Assembly: GCF_002007235.1 (NCBI RefSeq) | Contig: NZ_MUHW01000028.1 | Span: 1-39,346, forward strand | Source of the DNA: Oribacterium sp. C9 | GTDB lineage: Bacteria; Bacillota; Clostridia; Lachnospirales; Lachnospiraceae | Direction: 5' to 3' | DNA: 39,346 bases | Shown here: piece after piece, positions 1 to 6,688 of the stretch | Numbering within the stretch: the stretch's first letter is position 1 | How the letters are laid out: the number at the start of each line of letters is the position of its first letter | Translations under genes and position numbers: made by a program | The notes under the pieces: generated by a model | The model's database searches: none | What the model was told of the DNA's origin: nothing | Seen by the model: the letters and a program-made list of their open reading frames with translations, nothing else

Positions 1-124
1 ATTCGGCAAATCGTTCTATAGCATATGTTTTACCTGTCTGACGAGCACCCTGAAGCACGAGACATTTTTTGTCTTTGTGTTCTACCCACGATTCAAGCTG
101 CTTGAAAATCTTTCTTTTTAACAT
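1..124 (-). CDS. AAA ATPase, N-terminal part (partial gene)
   Basis: Only the first 41 codons lie in the window; the gene runs off the left edge. The start is the ATG at 124-122 on the minus strand. The peptide begins MLKRKIFKQLESWV and then has a Walker A loop, GARQTGKT, at about residues 28-35, preceded by a CLVLQ beta strand. This opening is typical of the DUF4143/AAA_14 family of bacterial ATPases, cytosolic proteins of largely unknown role that are often found alone in accessory regions. No clear Shine-Dalgarno sequence precedes the start. The next gene upstream on the same strand is the HTH protein at 262-861, and the gap between them carries repeated TCAACATTTT motifs. The family assignment rests on the N-terminus alone. 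Confidence 0.7.
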   Translation of the reverse strand, partial: MLKRKIFKQLESWVEHKDKKCLVLQGARQTGKTYAIERFAE

Positions 125-170
125 GATTTATACCCCGGAAATATTAGGATATAAAAATTATACACGCCAA

Positions 171-246
171 TCAACATTTTGAAAAGGAACAATATGCTTT
201 AAATCAACATTTTAGAAGGGAGAAATGTTGACATATCAGCATTTTG
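171..246. repeat. TCAACATTTT iteron cluster
   Basis: The motif TCAACATTTT occurs at 171-180 and 204-213, a one-base variant (TCAGCATTTT) at 236-245, and an inverted copy (AAATGTTGA) at 223-231. Forward copies are 33 and 32 bases apart. The cluster lies between the HTH gene and the start of the AAA ATPase gene, so it sits where the ATPase promoter would be. An operator role for the neighbouring HTH protein is an inference. Confidence 0.5.
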
Positions 247-261
247 GACAAATGTCTTATT

Positions 262-861
262 CTATATGTCCCTCAGCCTCTTCTTCATCCTATAGAATGT
301 AGCTCTCCCGATATGTAATTGTTCTGTGATTTCTTTCTCTCCAAGGCCCTGATCGAGAAGCTCTTTAACCTTCGCAGCTTGTGCGTCAAGCTTTTCAGGA
401 TTTGGCTTTCTTCCGGCTGGTTTAGTCACGGCTACAGTATCAATAATATTCTGATACTTCTTTTCCAGTATCAATAGTCTGCCTTTAAGCATACTATTTT
501 CGTTTTCAAGTTCAAATATTCTATCACGGTCAGAGATAGGGATATTTATAGGATTTCTGAATCTCCAATAGAGTTTGCCTTCAAAATCTCTTTCCCAAAC
601 ATCCCTAAAGACTATTTTGCCTGTAGAATCGCTATGAGATACAAGTATTCTTGGTTTATCTTCTATTGGTTTATCTATGCTAAATTCCGGTCGGATTGCG
701 ATAAGACCACGTAATCCTGTTCTGGAATGACATGCAGAAAGAATCTCATACTGATGCTCAGTAGGATCACCGTGAGGTACAATCTCACCGGAATGTAGCG
801 CATAAGTACTTATGATCATCTTCTCTTCTTCTTTTGTGATCCAAGTCTTCCGTTTATCCAT
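262..861 (-). CDS. Hypothetical protein with C-terminal helix-turn-helix
   Basis: This is a 199-residue protein of unknown function. I place the start at 861 (MDKRKTWITKEE) because GGAGGTGA stands just upstream; the longer reading to 987 would add a hydrophobic stretch without a ribosome binding site. The middle (residues 30-110) shows a conserved-looking block, including KPRILVSHSDSTGK and LYWRFRNPINIPISD. A short coiled-coil-like segment follows (about 118-140). The C-terminus (150-199) is a helix-turn-helix resembling those of resolvases (GRKPNPEKLDAQAAKVKELL, then EKEITEQLHIGRATFYRMKK). It is probably a DNA-binding protein. A frameshifted paralogue lies at 2679-3298. The HTH is clear; the role of the N-terminal part is unknown. 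Confidence 0.75.
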   Translation of the reverse strand: MDKRKTWITKEEEKMIISTYALHSGEIVPHGDPTEHQYEILSACHSRTGLRGLIAIRPEFSIDKPIEDKPRILVSHSDSTGKIVFRDVWERDFEGKLYWRFRNPINIPISDRDRIFELENENSMLKGRLLILEKKYQNIIDTVAVTKPAGRKPNPEKLDAQAAKVKELLDQGLGEKEITEQLHIGRATFYRMKKRLRDI

Positions 862-1043
862 AATGTCACCTCCGGAAAGTATCATTATGTTAATGATACC
901 GAAAGAGATGAGAGATAGCAATAAAAAAAGAAAGCTCCAAGTTTTCTTGTATGGTTGAGGGTTTACTGAATTAATTTGATCTGACAATAAATCATCTAGA
1001 CTTTTGTTTCCTAGCCTGCATGCTTTACTTACTGAATTTCACG

Positions 1044-1073
1044 TTGCCTAATGATAAAATGTTTGGATATAAT
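1044..1073 (+). promoter_or_regulatory. Sigma-A-like promoter of the relB-type gene
   Basis: TTGCCT at 1044-1049, an 18-base spacer and a perfect TATAAT at 1068-1073 stand 63 bases upstream of the antitoxin start. Two direct copies of ACAAATACA follow at about 1090 and 1106, a plausible autoregulatory site. Confidence 0.6.
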
Positions 1074-1135
1074 AGTATTACAAACACATGACAAATACAT
1101 GCATAACAAATACAGCGTTAATGGAGGTGCTTTAT

Positions 1136-1432
1136 ATGAATGAACAGGTACTGATCCAATTCAGAGTAGATAAGGCATTAAAGCAAGAGGTGTCTGATAT
1201 TTATGAGCAGTTGGGAATGGATCTTCCCACCGCTTTTAGAATGTTTATGAAAAAGAGCAAACAGGTGAGAGGCCTTCCTTTTGATGCCACACTACCAGAA
1301 ACAAATGCAAGAGAAGATTTTAGAGTAGCTTTTAACGCTTTAAGAGATGAGGCATCCGAAGCGCCTGAAATAACCCTTGAAGAAATAAATGCTGAAATAT
1401 TAGCAAGTAGAGCAGATCGTAAGAGGGAATGA
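1136..1432 (+). CDS. RelB/DinJ-family antitoxin
   Basis: This 98-residue antitoxin starts at the ATG at 1136, which has GGAGGT seven bases upstream; the longer reading from 1088 lacks such a site. The N-terminal half (VLIQFRVDKALKQEVSDIYE, then PTAFRMFM) matches the ribbon-helix-helix fold of RelB/DinJ proteins, which bind DNA as dimers and neutralise a toxin through the C-terminal tail. The acidic tail (EITLEEINAEILASRADRKRE) fits that tail. The stop codon overlaps an ATG (ATGA at 1429-1432) that opens a short toxin-like reading frame, but that frame is broken, so the antitoxin appears orphaned. Its own promoter is well formed, so it is probably still expressed. Confidence 0.85.
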   Translation: MNEQVLIQFRVDKALKQEVSDIYEQLGMDLPTAFRMFMKKSKQVRGLPFDATLPETNAREDFRVAFNALRDEASEAPEITLEEINAEILASRADRKRE

Positions 1433-1547
1433 TTTATGCGGTCATAGATACTGTATTCAGAATGCAACAGGTTAACAACTTGGAGGGTATCCTGTTTATA
1501 AAACTGGATATGTTACAGCTATAAAAAAGATACTTGAAGAATTATAG
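1429..1547 (+). pseudogene. Remnant of a toxin gene (PIN-type start)
   Basis: The ATG at 1429 overlaps the antitoxin stop, as in intact toxin-antitoxin pairs. The reading frame begins MIYAVIDT, which resembles the usual opening of PIN-family toxins (YAVIDTNVLV), but continues into unrelated sequence and stops after 31 codons at 1524. A second frame, ending at 1547, reads GYPVYKTGYVTAIKKILEEL. The pattern suggests an internal deletion that removed the catalytic core. The PIN assignment rests on eight residues and is tentative. Confidence 0.45.
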
Positions 1548-1553
1548 TCATAA

Positions 1554-1589
1554 AAAAGAGCATTTATAACCGTAAAGTTATGCTCTTTT
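1554..1589. terminator. Hairpin after the antitoxin/toxin remnant
   Basis: A ten-base arm AAAAGAGCAT at 1554-1563 and its complement at 1580-1589 enclose a 16-base loop. The A- and T-rich ends make it usable as a terminator in either direction. Confidence 0.6.
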
Positions 1590-1760
1590 AGTTTGATTAT
1601 ATGTAATCAAACTACTTTCCGCTTAATATAAGGCTTTAATGGCATTTGTTATACTATTTACCTTATATTCGATTTAAATGAAAGGCCTTTTTGAGGATTT
1701 CCAAACTTGTGTGGTCTGACTTATTTGGGGTCTAAAAACAGATTTTTAATGAATTTTATA

Positions 1761-1803
1761 AAAAGAGGAGATCTCCATTTTTAGAGACCTCCTCTTCTTT
1801 TTT
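1761..1803 (+). terminator. Intrinsic terminator-like hairpin
   Basis: AAGAGGAGATCTC pairs with GAGACCTCCTCTT with one mismatch, and a T-rich run follows to 1803. The interval 1548-1876 otherwise shows no gene I can support. Confidence 0.6.
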
Positions 1804-1876
1804 GCGTCTTACGACCATTACCTCCCGAACATATTATTGGATTGCTCTAATATTCAATAAATAATAGAGAGGTTAC

Positions 1877-2059
1877 ATGAACATTATAACAGACTTACTG
1901 GACCTTGAAGATAATGATGTTACCATCACTAACATTACCATTGAAGAGTCCACAAAATAAATCACTTTGAAAACTACTACAAAGGAATTATTCTGTCCTG
2001 TGTGTGGTTTCCGTATGCATTCCCGAGGCATCAGAACCCGTAAGGTATCTGTCGCATAA
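1877..2059 (+). pseudogene. ISL3-family transposase N-terminal fragment
   Basis: The frame opens MNIITDLLDLEDNDV, hits an in-frame TAA after about 32 codons, then continues as KELFCPVCGFRMHSRG before stopping at 2059. The CPVCGF zinc-finger-like pair and its distance from the start match the N-terminus of ISL3-family transposases. The remaining 350 or so residues of the transposase, including the catalytic DDE domain, are absent. The fragment ends four bases before a CRISPR repeat, so an IS-related rearrangement may have truncated the array. Confidence 0.6.
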
Positions 2060-2063
2060 ATCT

Positions 2064-2160
2064 TTTCAATCCACACTCCTCATACGAGGAGTGACATGAG
2101 CTGTCAATGTGTCAAATCAAAGCGACCATTTCAACCCACACTCCTCATACGAGGAGTGAC
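2064..2160. CRISPR. Two-repeat CRISPR relic, type I-C-like repeat
   Basis: Two 32-base repeats (2064-2095 and 2129-2160) differ at one base and flank a single 33-base spacer. Each repeat holds the palindrome ACTCCTC-ATAC-GAGGAGT and begins TTTCAA(T/C)CCACACTCC. Known type I-C repeats have this form (TTTCAATCCACACTCCC at one end, a GC-rich palindrome, GTGAC at the other). Repeat and spacer lengths fit that type. No cas gene is present anywhere in the window, so this is probably a relic or an orphan mini-array. Confidence 0.75.
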
Positions 2161-2678
2161 TGCAAATATTAACTTAACTGCATAAGAGTAATATCAATAC
2201 ATCTGATGTAGTCATATCACAGCCTGAACGATTTGTCAAACTGTTACAGTTCATTTTCTGATAATTTGTGCAATATGTTTAATTTGCCATGTGCGAACCT
2301 CTTTGGATTTTTATGTTTGCTATACATTCGCCATAACACTTAAGCATTATGCTTTAAAATCAGTAAAACATGTATCTGAATTTCAATATTTGTATTCAAT
2401 CAATATGAACGATAATATATTCTACCTTTCGAGTTACCATCAAGCGTATTTTTAACTATATAATACTGCTTCAATGAGAAATCCTTCATTTCAGCATGCA
2501 GAAATATTTGCGCTTGGAAGTAAGAAAAAGCAGATATAAGCCGAAACTATGCATCTCCATCATTAACATGACTTTTTTCTCCAGAAAGATACGATTTCTA
2601 TACTGGTCAAATAATATTTTGAAATCTTATTTGGCGCTTCACATCATCATTTTGAGAAGGCAAAAAATATTCGAATCA
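2161..2678. other. AT-rich intergenic stretch without a supported gene
   Basis: The stretch between the CRISPR relic and the HTH pseudogene has no reading frame with a ribosome binding site. The 66-codon frame at 2496-2696 has neither a Shine-Dalgarno sequence nor recognisable content. Confidence 0.5.
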
Positions 2679-3298
2679 TCATTTCAAACCATATAGCTCG
2701 TTATATGTACCTCTCAGCCTCCTTTTCATCCTATAGAAAATAGCTCTCCCAATATAAAGCTGTTCAGTAATCTCCTTCTCACTAAGTCCCTGATCCTGCA
2801 GTTCCTTGACCTTTCCAGCTTGTACATCAAGCTTTTTTGGATTAGCCTTTCTTCCGGCTGGCTTAATCTCCGCCTTTGTATTAAGAAGACGGAGATACTT
2901 TCTTTCCAATAGACAAATCTTATCTGTTTGTTCACGTATGGTAAATTCAAGATCATCTATTTCTTTACAATCAGATATTGGAACATTTATCGGATTTCTG
3001 AATCTCCAATATAATTCACCCTCCGAATTCCTATCCCATATGTCATTAAAGGTTTTTTACCGGTCGAGTTGCTATGAGACACAATAATCCTTGGTTTGTC
3101 CCCAAACGGTTTTTCGGGGTTAAATTCAGGCTTAATGGTTATGAGTCCGCGTCTTCCTGCTCCGGAATTCTGCGCAGGATGAACCTCATGCTGATGCTCG
3201 TCAGTGTTCTCACAAGAACAATCTCGCGAGAGTGAATTGAATATGTACGAACTATCATCTTCTCTTCTTTTGTAATCCCGGTCTTCCGCAAATCCATA
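2679..3298 (-). pseudogene. Frameshifted paralogue of the HTH protein at 262-861
   Basis: Read on the minus strand from an ATG at 3298 (MDLRKTGITKEEKMIVRTYS), the sequence follows the intact HTH protein almost residue for residue but needs two frame changes. The first is a one-base loss near 3205-3215, before the DEHQHE block that matches TEHQYE. The second is near 3056-3062, after SNSTGK. The last part (KPAGRKANPKKLDVQAGKVK through the HTH) is intact and ends at 2679. Two frameshifts in one gene make decay more likely than sequencing error, though an error cannot be excluded. Confidence 0.7.
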
Positions 3299-3365
3299 GC
3301 ACCGTCTCCCCGATAAGTATCATTAACTTAATGATACCGCAAGGAAATTAGGGATATCGACAAGA

Positions 3366-3403
3366 AAAGCAGATGCAAGTAAAGTTCAACTTACATCTGC
3401 TTT
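3366..3403. terminator. Bidirectional terminator after the lipoprotein gene
   Basis: The arms AAAGCAGATG-C-AAGT (3366-3380) and its complement (3389-3403) pair over 15 bases with one mismatch and an eight-base loop. T-rich sequence follows on the plus strand and TTTTCTTG on the minus strand. Confidence 0.75.
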
Positions 3404-3407
3404 GTTT

Positions 3408-3638
3408 TTACTTTGTTCTTAGAATTACATTAACCGAATGCGTCAAATAAACAGTCCCATCTTTAGCCTTTATCTGGATCATGTCTGAGTTCTCATAATC
3501 CGTCCATGAGGAAACCTCAACGGTTCCGATACCATTAATGTCAGCATATTTGTATGCCCAGGTTGTATCAACGATAGTTCTGTTGCAACCTGTGATCATC
3601 ATTCCTAACAAAGCTGATAAAATCATAATTTTATTCAT
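3408..3638 (-). CDS. Small lipoprotein, unknown function
   Basis: This 76-residue protein starts at 3638 (MNKIMILS), placed by GGAGGGTGG five bases upstream. The N-terminus is a lipoprotein signal peptide with the lipobox MITGC, so cysteine 18 would be lipidated and the rest (about 58 residues) exposed outside the membrane. The mature part ends in DMIQIKAKDGTVYLTHSVNV, a pattern I associate with small phage- or prophage-derived lipoproteins; that link is from memory and not certain. No phage genes lie nearby. A strong hairpin follows directly, so it is a single-gene unit. Confidence 0.7.
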   Translation of the reverse strand: MNKIMILSALLGMMITGCNRTIVDTTWAYKYADINGIGTVEVSSWTDYENSDMIQIKAKDGTVYLTHSVNVILRTK

Positions 3639-3807
3639 TTTACCACCCTCCATCTTCTTTACTAGCGCTATAGATATAGTCTCGATATAAAAAGCATTTA
3701 TTCGTACAAAGTATGTATCAATAAGATTTTTGATATAATTGGCAAATCACCGTGAGTTAGAAGAAAATCCAATAACCAGATTATCTCTTTTTTGGCAATT
3801 TGGAGCC

Positions 3808-3835
3808 TTTACATGCCTTCTTACAGCCATGTAAA
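3808..3835. repeat. Inverted repeat downstream of kptA
   Basis: TTTACATG at 3808-3815 and CATGTAAA at 3828-3835 form a perfect eight-base stem with a 12-base loop, 30 bases past the kptA stop. There is no T-run on the minus strand after it, so it may protect mRNA ends rather than terminate. Confidence 0.45.
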
Positions 3836-3865
3836 AGAATGCTTTCGGCTACATTTAAATGTTGC

Positions 3866-4408
3866 CTATCGCTTCTGCATTCTACTTAAATAATGAGCCG
3901 GAACATGTTTCGTAAGCCACACTCCGTTTACAGAACGATAGAATTTTTCATGATCCCGAAACATTTCAGCACTCTTAACTATATAGATTACCGGTTTCCC
4001 GTGTCTGCACCCGACTTTACGGGCTGTCTCCTCATTCTTAGACAGATGTACATACAATCTGGATTTAGGAATCAGACCTTGCTCGTCAATATATTTAACA
4101 TACTTTTCACCGGTACCATGATAGAGTATCTCAGGTGGCTCCACTTCTTCTAGTTCCACATCCACAGGGATGGAATGCCCCTGATTTGCCCGAATAAGAG
4201 TTTTGTCCTCATTAAATGAGTACCTCTGTTTCTCATCCTCTGCGACTATGCGCTCTAAAATATCCATATCCAGAGGATGCGTTTTATTGATGCCTTTTAT
4301 AAGCTCATCAACATTTGCCCATCCGTGTTCATCAAGAGTTATTCCGATCACCTCCGGCTTGTGCCTAAGTATCAGTGATATAAATTTACTTGTTTCTCTT
4401 TCATTCAT
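3866..4408 (-). CDS. kptA: RNA 2'-phosphotransferase KptA/Tpt1
   Basis: This 180-residue protein has the normal length for KptA/Tpt1. The family removes an internal RNA 2'-phosphate by transferring it to NAD+, giving ADP-ribose 1'',2''-cyclic phosphate. The N-terminal half (1-75) is the winged-helix domain, with SLILRHKP at 11-18 carrying the conserved Arg-His pair and RANQGHS at 73-79. The C-terminal half (93-175) is the ADP-ribosyltransferase-like domain, with YHGT at 96-99, YVHLS at 119-123, GCRHGKPV at 133-140 and GVWLTKHVP at 162-170. The start at 4408 lies five bases after the cREC stop, with its ribosome binding site overlapping that stop, so it is the last gene of the RNA-repair operon. 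RtcB ligation leaves no 2'-phosphate, so its target here is open. Confidence 0.93.
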   Translation of the reverse strand: MNERETSKFISLILRHKPEVIGITLDEHGWANVDELIKGINKTHPLDMDILERIVAEDEKQRYSFNEDKTLIRANQGHSIPVDVELEEVEPPEILYHGTGEKYVKYIDEQGLIPKSRLYVHLSKNEETARKVGCRHGKPVIYIVKSAEMFRDHEKFYRSVNGVWLTKHVPAHYLSRMQKR

Positions 4409-4413
4409 TTCCC

Positions 4414-4701
4414 TTACTCCCAGTACCTTGCTATAAGTCTTTCCATATTCGCCCTGCCCAAGGGGTTAGAGGTATGTATCTCTATAGGATAAAATGTCTC
4501 CCTTTCTGCCAGCCAGTCCAAAAGCTTTATTCCGTCGCCTCCCTCACAGTAATAGTCTCCGAGATCATGATCGAGATCCAGGACTTCAATCTCAATACCG
4601 TCTCTTTCGGCTTCCTCAATAAGTGCAATGGCTTCATTTACTGACTTTACGCCTTCATACCCTTCCGGCACCGGACGTAGGTCATCCAACCATATCTTCA
4701 T
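4414..4701 (-). CDS. cREC: cyclic-phosphate-processing receiver-like domain protein
   Basis: This 95-residue single-domain protein looks like a stripped-down response-regulator receiver. It has KIWLDDLRP at 2-10 (paired acidic residues), VLDLDHDLG at 40-48, GGDGIKLLDWL at 54-64 and EIHTSNPLGRANM at 74-86. This matches the cREC family, predicted by comparative genomics to act on cyclic phosphates at RNA ends and known to cluster with RNA-repair genes. There is no DNA-binding or kinase domain, so a classical two-component role is unlikely. AGGGAG stands eight bases before the ATG. Position between prfH and kptA supports an RNA-repair role. The biochemical activity is a prediction, not something the sequence shows. 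Confidence 0.85.
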   Translation of the reverse strand: MKIWLDDLRPVPEGYEGVKSVNEAIALIEEAERDGIEIEVLDLDHDLGDYYCEGGDGIKLLDWLAERETFYPIEIHTSNPLGRANMERLIARYWE

Positions 4702-4728
4702 AGGTCTTTCTCCCTTCTAAACTATCTA

Positions 4729-5343
4729 TTAGTCGGATTTTTCGTCTTTTTTCAATCTGAAACCTGCACCCTCATATGTACGCACAGGATTACCTCTCAC
4801 TATCTGTGCATGTCTGCTCCAGGCATCATTTTTCTGCTTATCTTTATTCGCGGTGTTGATCTCCCGAAGTATCGATGTAAGCTTCTTAAGGGCATCCTGG
4901 ATATTTGCATGCTGTGAACGTTCCTTTGTTGATGTTACTGTTATCCCTGTAGGAAGATGTGTCACACGGACTCCGGTCTCGACCTTATTGACGTTCTGGC
5001 CACCGGGGCCTCCGCTATGGAACTTCTCTATCTTTATCTTTTCCTTCGTAAATCCGGCATCCACTTCCTCTGCTTCAGTAATAATGCTTACATCCACGAA
5101 CCAGTTCTTTCTCTTATGCCCGGGTCTGTAGCTGCTCTTACAGACCCACAGCATGGTGCCTTTAAGCTCCGATAAATCCTGCTCGGAACTAAAAATGATA
5201 GACGAAAAAGCTCCATCTATTTCACCTTTCACAGATGTTACCATATCTATATCAGGGAACTCTTTTTTGAGTTCCCTGTATATTCCGCCAACAGCCGCCC
5301 TGCATTCTACCGGACCCATCCCGGAACTTATCTGCATTATCAT
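4729..5343 (-). CDS. prfH: Peptide chain release factor homologue PrfH
   Basis: This 204-residue protein is far shorter than RF1/RF2 because it lacks the N-terminal and codon-reading domains. The peptidyl-tRNA hydrolysis motif GGQ is at 114-116 within KFHSGGPGGQNVNKVETG, followed by VRVTHLPTGITV. The segment SSGMGPVECRAAV near the start and SYRPGHKRKNW at 71-81 are characteristic of PrfH. PrfH releases the nascent chain from ribosomes whose 16S decoding centre has been cut, so that the partner RtcB can reseal the rRNA; this has been shown for E. coli homologues. The ATG overlaps the rtcB stop codon (ATGA), indicating tight translational coupling. Confidence 0.95.
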   Translation of the reverse strand: MIMQISSGMGPVECRAAVGGIYRELKKEFPDIDMVTSVKGEIDGAFSSIIFSSEQDLSELKGTMLWVCKSSYRPGHKRKNWFVDVSIITEAEEVDAGFTKEKIKIEKFHSGGPGGQNVNKVETGVRVTHLPTGITVTSTKERSQHANIQDALKKLTSILREINTANKDKQKNDAWSRHAQIVRGNPVRTYEGAGFRLKKDEKSD

Positions 5344-6476
5344 CTCTCATTGCCTCCCTTATAGTTATATACAGGCTTAAGGATCTTTGTAATCTCAACG
5401 CTGTCACCTACAGCATTTCTGATATAATCCATGTCTCTGTATGCAAAAGGAGCTTCATCAAGAGTCTCTTTTCCTATACAGCTTGTGTATATCCCTTTCA
5501 TGAAAGCTTTAAATTCAGAAACAGTATGTACTGAGGGAACGGCATCCCTGGACATTATCCTTCCGGCACCATGTGGAGCTGAACAGTTCCATTCAGTGTT
5601 TCCTTTTCCCTTCCCGAGCATCACCCCATCCCGCATGTTTATGGGAATGATGACGTCCTCGTCTGTTTTGGCAGATATTGCACCTTTTCTGATCATCACA
5701 TAATCAGCAGCCTCTTCGATGTAATTATGGATACAGCTCTTTTCTTCACCTGTTTTCCATTTCATGCCTTTGCAGATCTCTTTTATCATGATGCTTCTGT
5801 TCAGTTCTGCATATTCCTGCACCATCCTAACATCATGTATATAGTCTGAAAGCAGCTCGTCTGTAAGATACGTGAGCTCATACGGTACATCTTTCCCCTG
5901 TTCCTTCAAAAGCTTATGGCCTTTATCCATATAGTACTCAGCTACTTCTTTACCAAGATGACGGCTTCCGCTGTGAACGATGAGATATCCTTCACCTTCT
6001 TCATCCCTATCGATCTCGATAAAATGATTTCCACCACCGAGAGTTCCAAGACTCCGCAATGCCTTTTCATCTCTTATATGCTTCCCGCATTTAAGGCTGC
6101 CAATGTCAAACTCTTCCGCATTTCTATGAGCCGTATTCCGAATCTTAAATCCGGCAGGTACATTGTCCCTTATGACCGTATCAAGTTTCTGGAAATCCTT
6201 TCGTATCTTTCCGATAGGCACCATGCTCATACCGCATCCGATATCAATACCGATAAGAGCCGGAACAATAGCACCCTTTACAGTCATTGTGAGCCCGATA
6301 GGGCCTACCTTCCCCGGATGGACATCCGGCATGACACAAATCGAGCTTCCTTTTGAAGCCTCCATATCTGCTATCATCCTGATCTGGTCGATTGCATACT
6401 GCTCTACGTTCCCGTCTTCTATGTCGCCGATGCACATTACCTTAGCATCAGCATATTTTCCTTTTATTTGTATCAA
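5340..6476 (-). CDS. rtcB: RNA ligase RtcB (RtcB2 type, PrfH-associated)
   Basis: This 378-residue ligase joins RNA ends carrying 3'-phosphate or 2',3'-cyclic phosphate to 5'-OH ends using GTP and Mn2+. All expected active-site residues are visible: Cys81 in GIDIGCGM, His151 in GGGNHFIEID, His168 in HSGSRHLG, His250 in IHNYIEEA (metal ligands) and His302 in SAPHGAGR, the residue that is guanylylated. The short length and the prfH neighbour place it in the RtcB2 group linked to rRNA repair rather than tRNA maturation. Translation starts at a TTG (6476-6474) seven bases after GGAGG (6488-6484), which suggests deliberately limited initiation. No archease or RtcR regulator gene is nearby. Confidence 0.95.
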   Translation of the reverse strand: MIQIKGKYADAKVMCIGDIEDGNVEQYAIDQIRMIADMEASKGSSICVMPDVHPGKVGPIGLTMTVKGAIVPALIGIDIGCGMSMVPIGKIRKDFQKLDTVIRDNVPAGFKIRNTAHRNAEEFDIGSLKCGKHIRDEKALRSLGTLGGGNHFIEIDRDEEGEGYLIVHSGSRHLGKEVAEYYMDKGHKLLKEQGKDVPYELTYLTDELLSDYIHDVRMVQEYAELNRSIMIKEICKGMKWKTGEEKSCIHNYIEEAADYVMIRKGAISAKTDEDVIIPINMRDGVMLGKGKGNTEWNCSAPHGAGRIMSRDAVPSVHTVSEFKAFMKGIYTSCIGKETLDEAPFAYRDMDYIRNAVGDSVEITKILKPVYNYKGGNER

Positions 6477-6533
6477 AATAAAACCTCCGATATTCAGAGG
6501 TCATGTAAATCGTCCGTTCAAAAAATGGATAAA

Positions 6534-6549
6534 CTGATAGAATTATCAG
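6534..6549 (-). promoter_or_regulatory. Attenuator-like hairpin at the leader ORF stop
   Basis: CTGATA-ATTC-TATCAG forms a perfect six-base stem on the minus strand, followed after eight bases by TTTTTT (6525-6520). The leader ORF stop codon (6548-6546) lies inside the stem, so a ribosome at the end of the leader would block it. It is weaker than a classical terminator. Confidence 0.4.
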
Positions 6550-6623
6550 CCAAAAAGACAGCGGACAACCATGCCTCTGTTGTTTTCAGTTACAAAATAA
6601 TAATTAGTCATCATACGCTTCAT
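6546..6623 (-). CDS. 25-residue leader ORF upstream of rtcB
   Basis: A 25-codon frame starts at the ATG at 6623-6621 and ends TGA at 6548-6546. Its peptide is MKRMMTNYYFVTENNRGMVV plus five further residues, unlike any protein I recognise. The Shine-Dalgarno sequence AGGAGG is near perfect and six bases from the ATG, stronger than that of rtcB itself. The ORF lies 70 bases upstream of the rtcB TTG on the same strand, and a hairpin overlaps its stop codon. Placement and strength suggest a regulatory leader peptide. It could instead be a chance frame, but chance frames rarely have such a ribosome binding site. Confidence 0.5.
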   Translation of the reverse strand: MKRMMTNYYFVTENNRGMVVRCLFG

Positions 6624-6638
6624 GATCGTCCTCCTTTC

Positions 6639-6653
6639 TGCTCCCAAGGAGCA
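6639..6653 (-). promoter_or_regulatory. Small hairpin before the leader ORF ribosome binding site
   Basis: TGCTCC-TTG-GGAGCA forms a six-base stem four bases upstream of AGGAGG. The CTCC of its 5' arm could instead pair with GGAG of the ribosome binding site, so the element could switch leader translation on and off. The switch is an inference. Confidence 0.4.
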
Positions 6654-6688
6654 ATAAAATCAAAAATTACTTGTTAAGTTTACCGCTC

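Noticed and set aside
862-987. N-terminal extension of the HTH protein with a membrane segment
   Set aside because: The start at 861 has a strong ribosome binding site, and the paralogue at 3298 begins at the equivalent methionine.
2064-2160. A functional CRISPR-Cas locus
   Set aside because: Only two repeats and one spacer are present, with no cas gene or leader visible in the window.
2496-2696. 66-codon plus-strand ORF
   Set aside because: It has no ribosome binding site and no recognisable motif, and it overlaps the end of the HTH pseudogene region.
3808-3835. Intrinsic terminator of the RNA-repair operon
   Set aside because: The stem is perfect, but no T-run follows on the minus strand.
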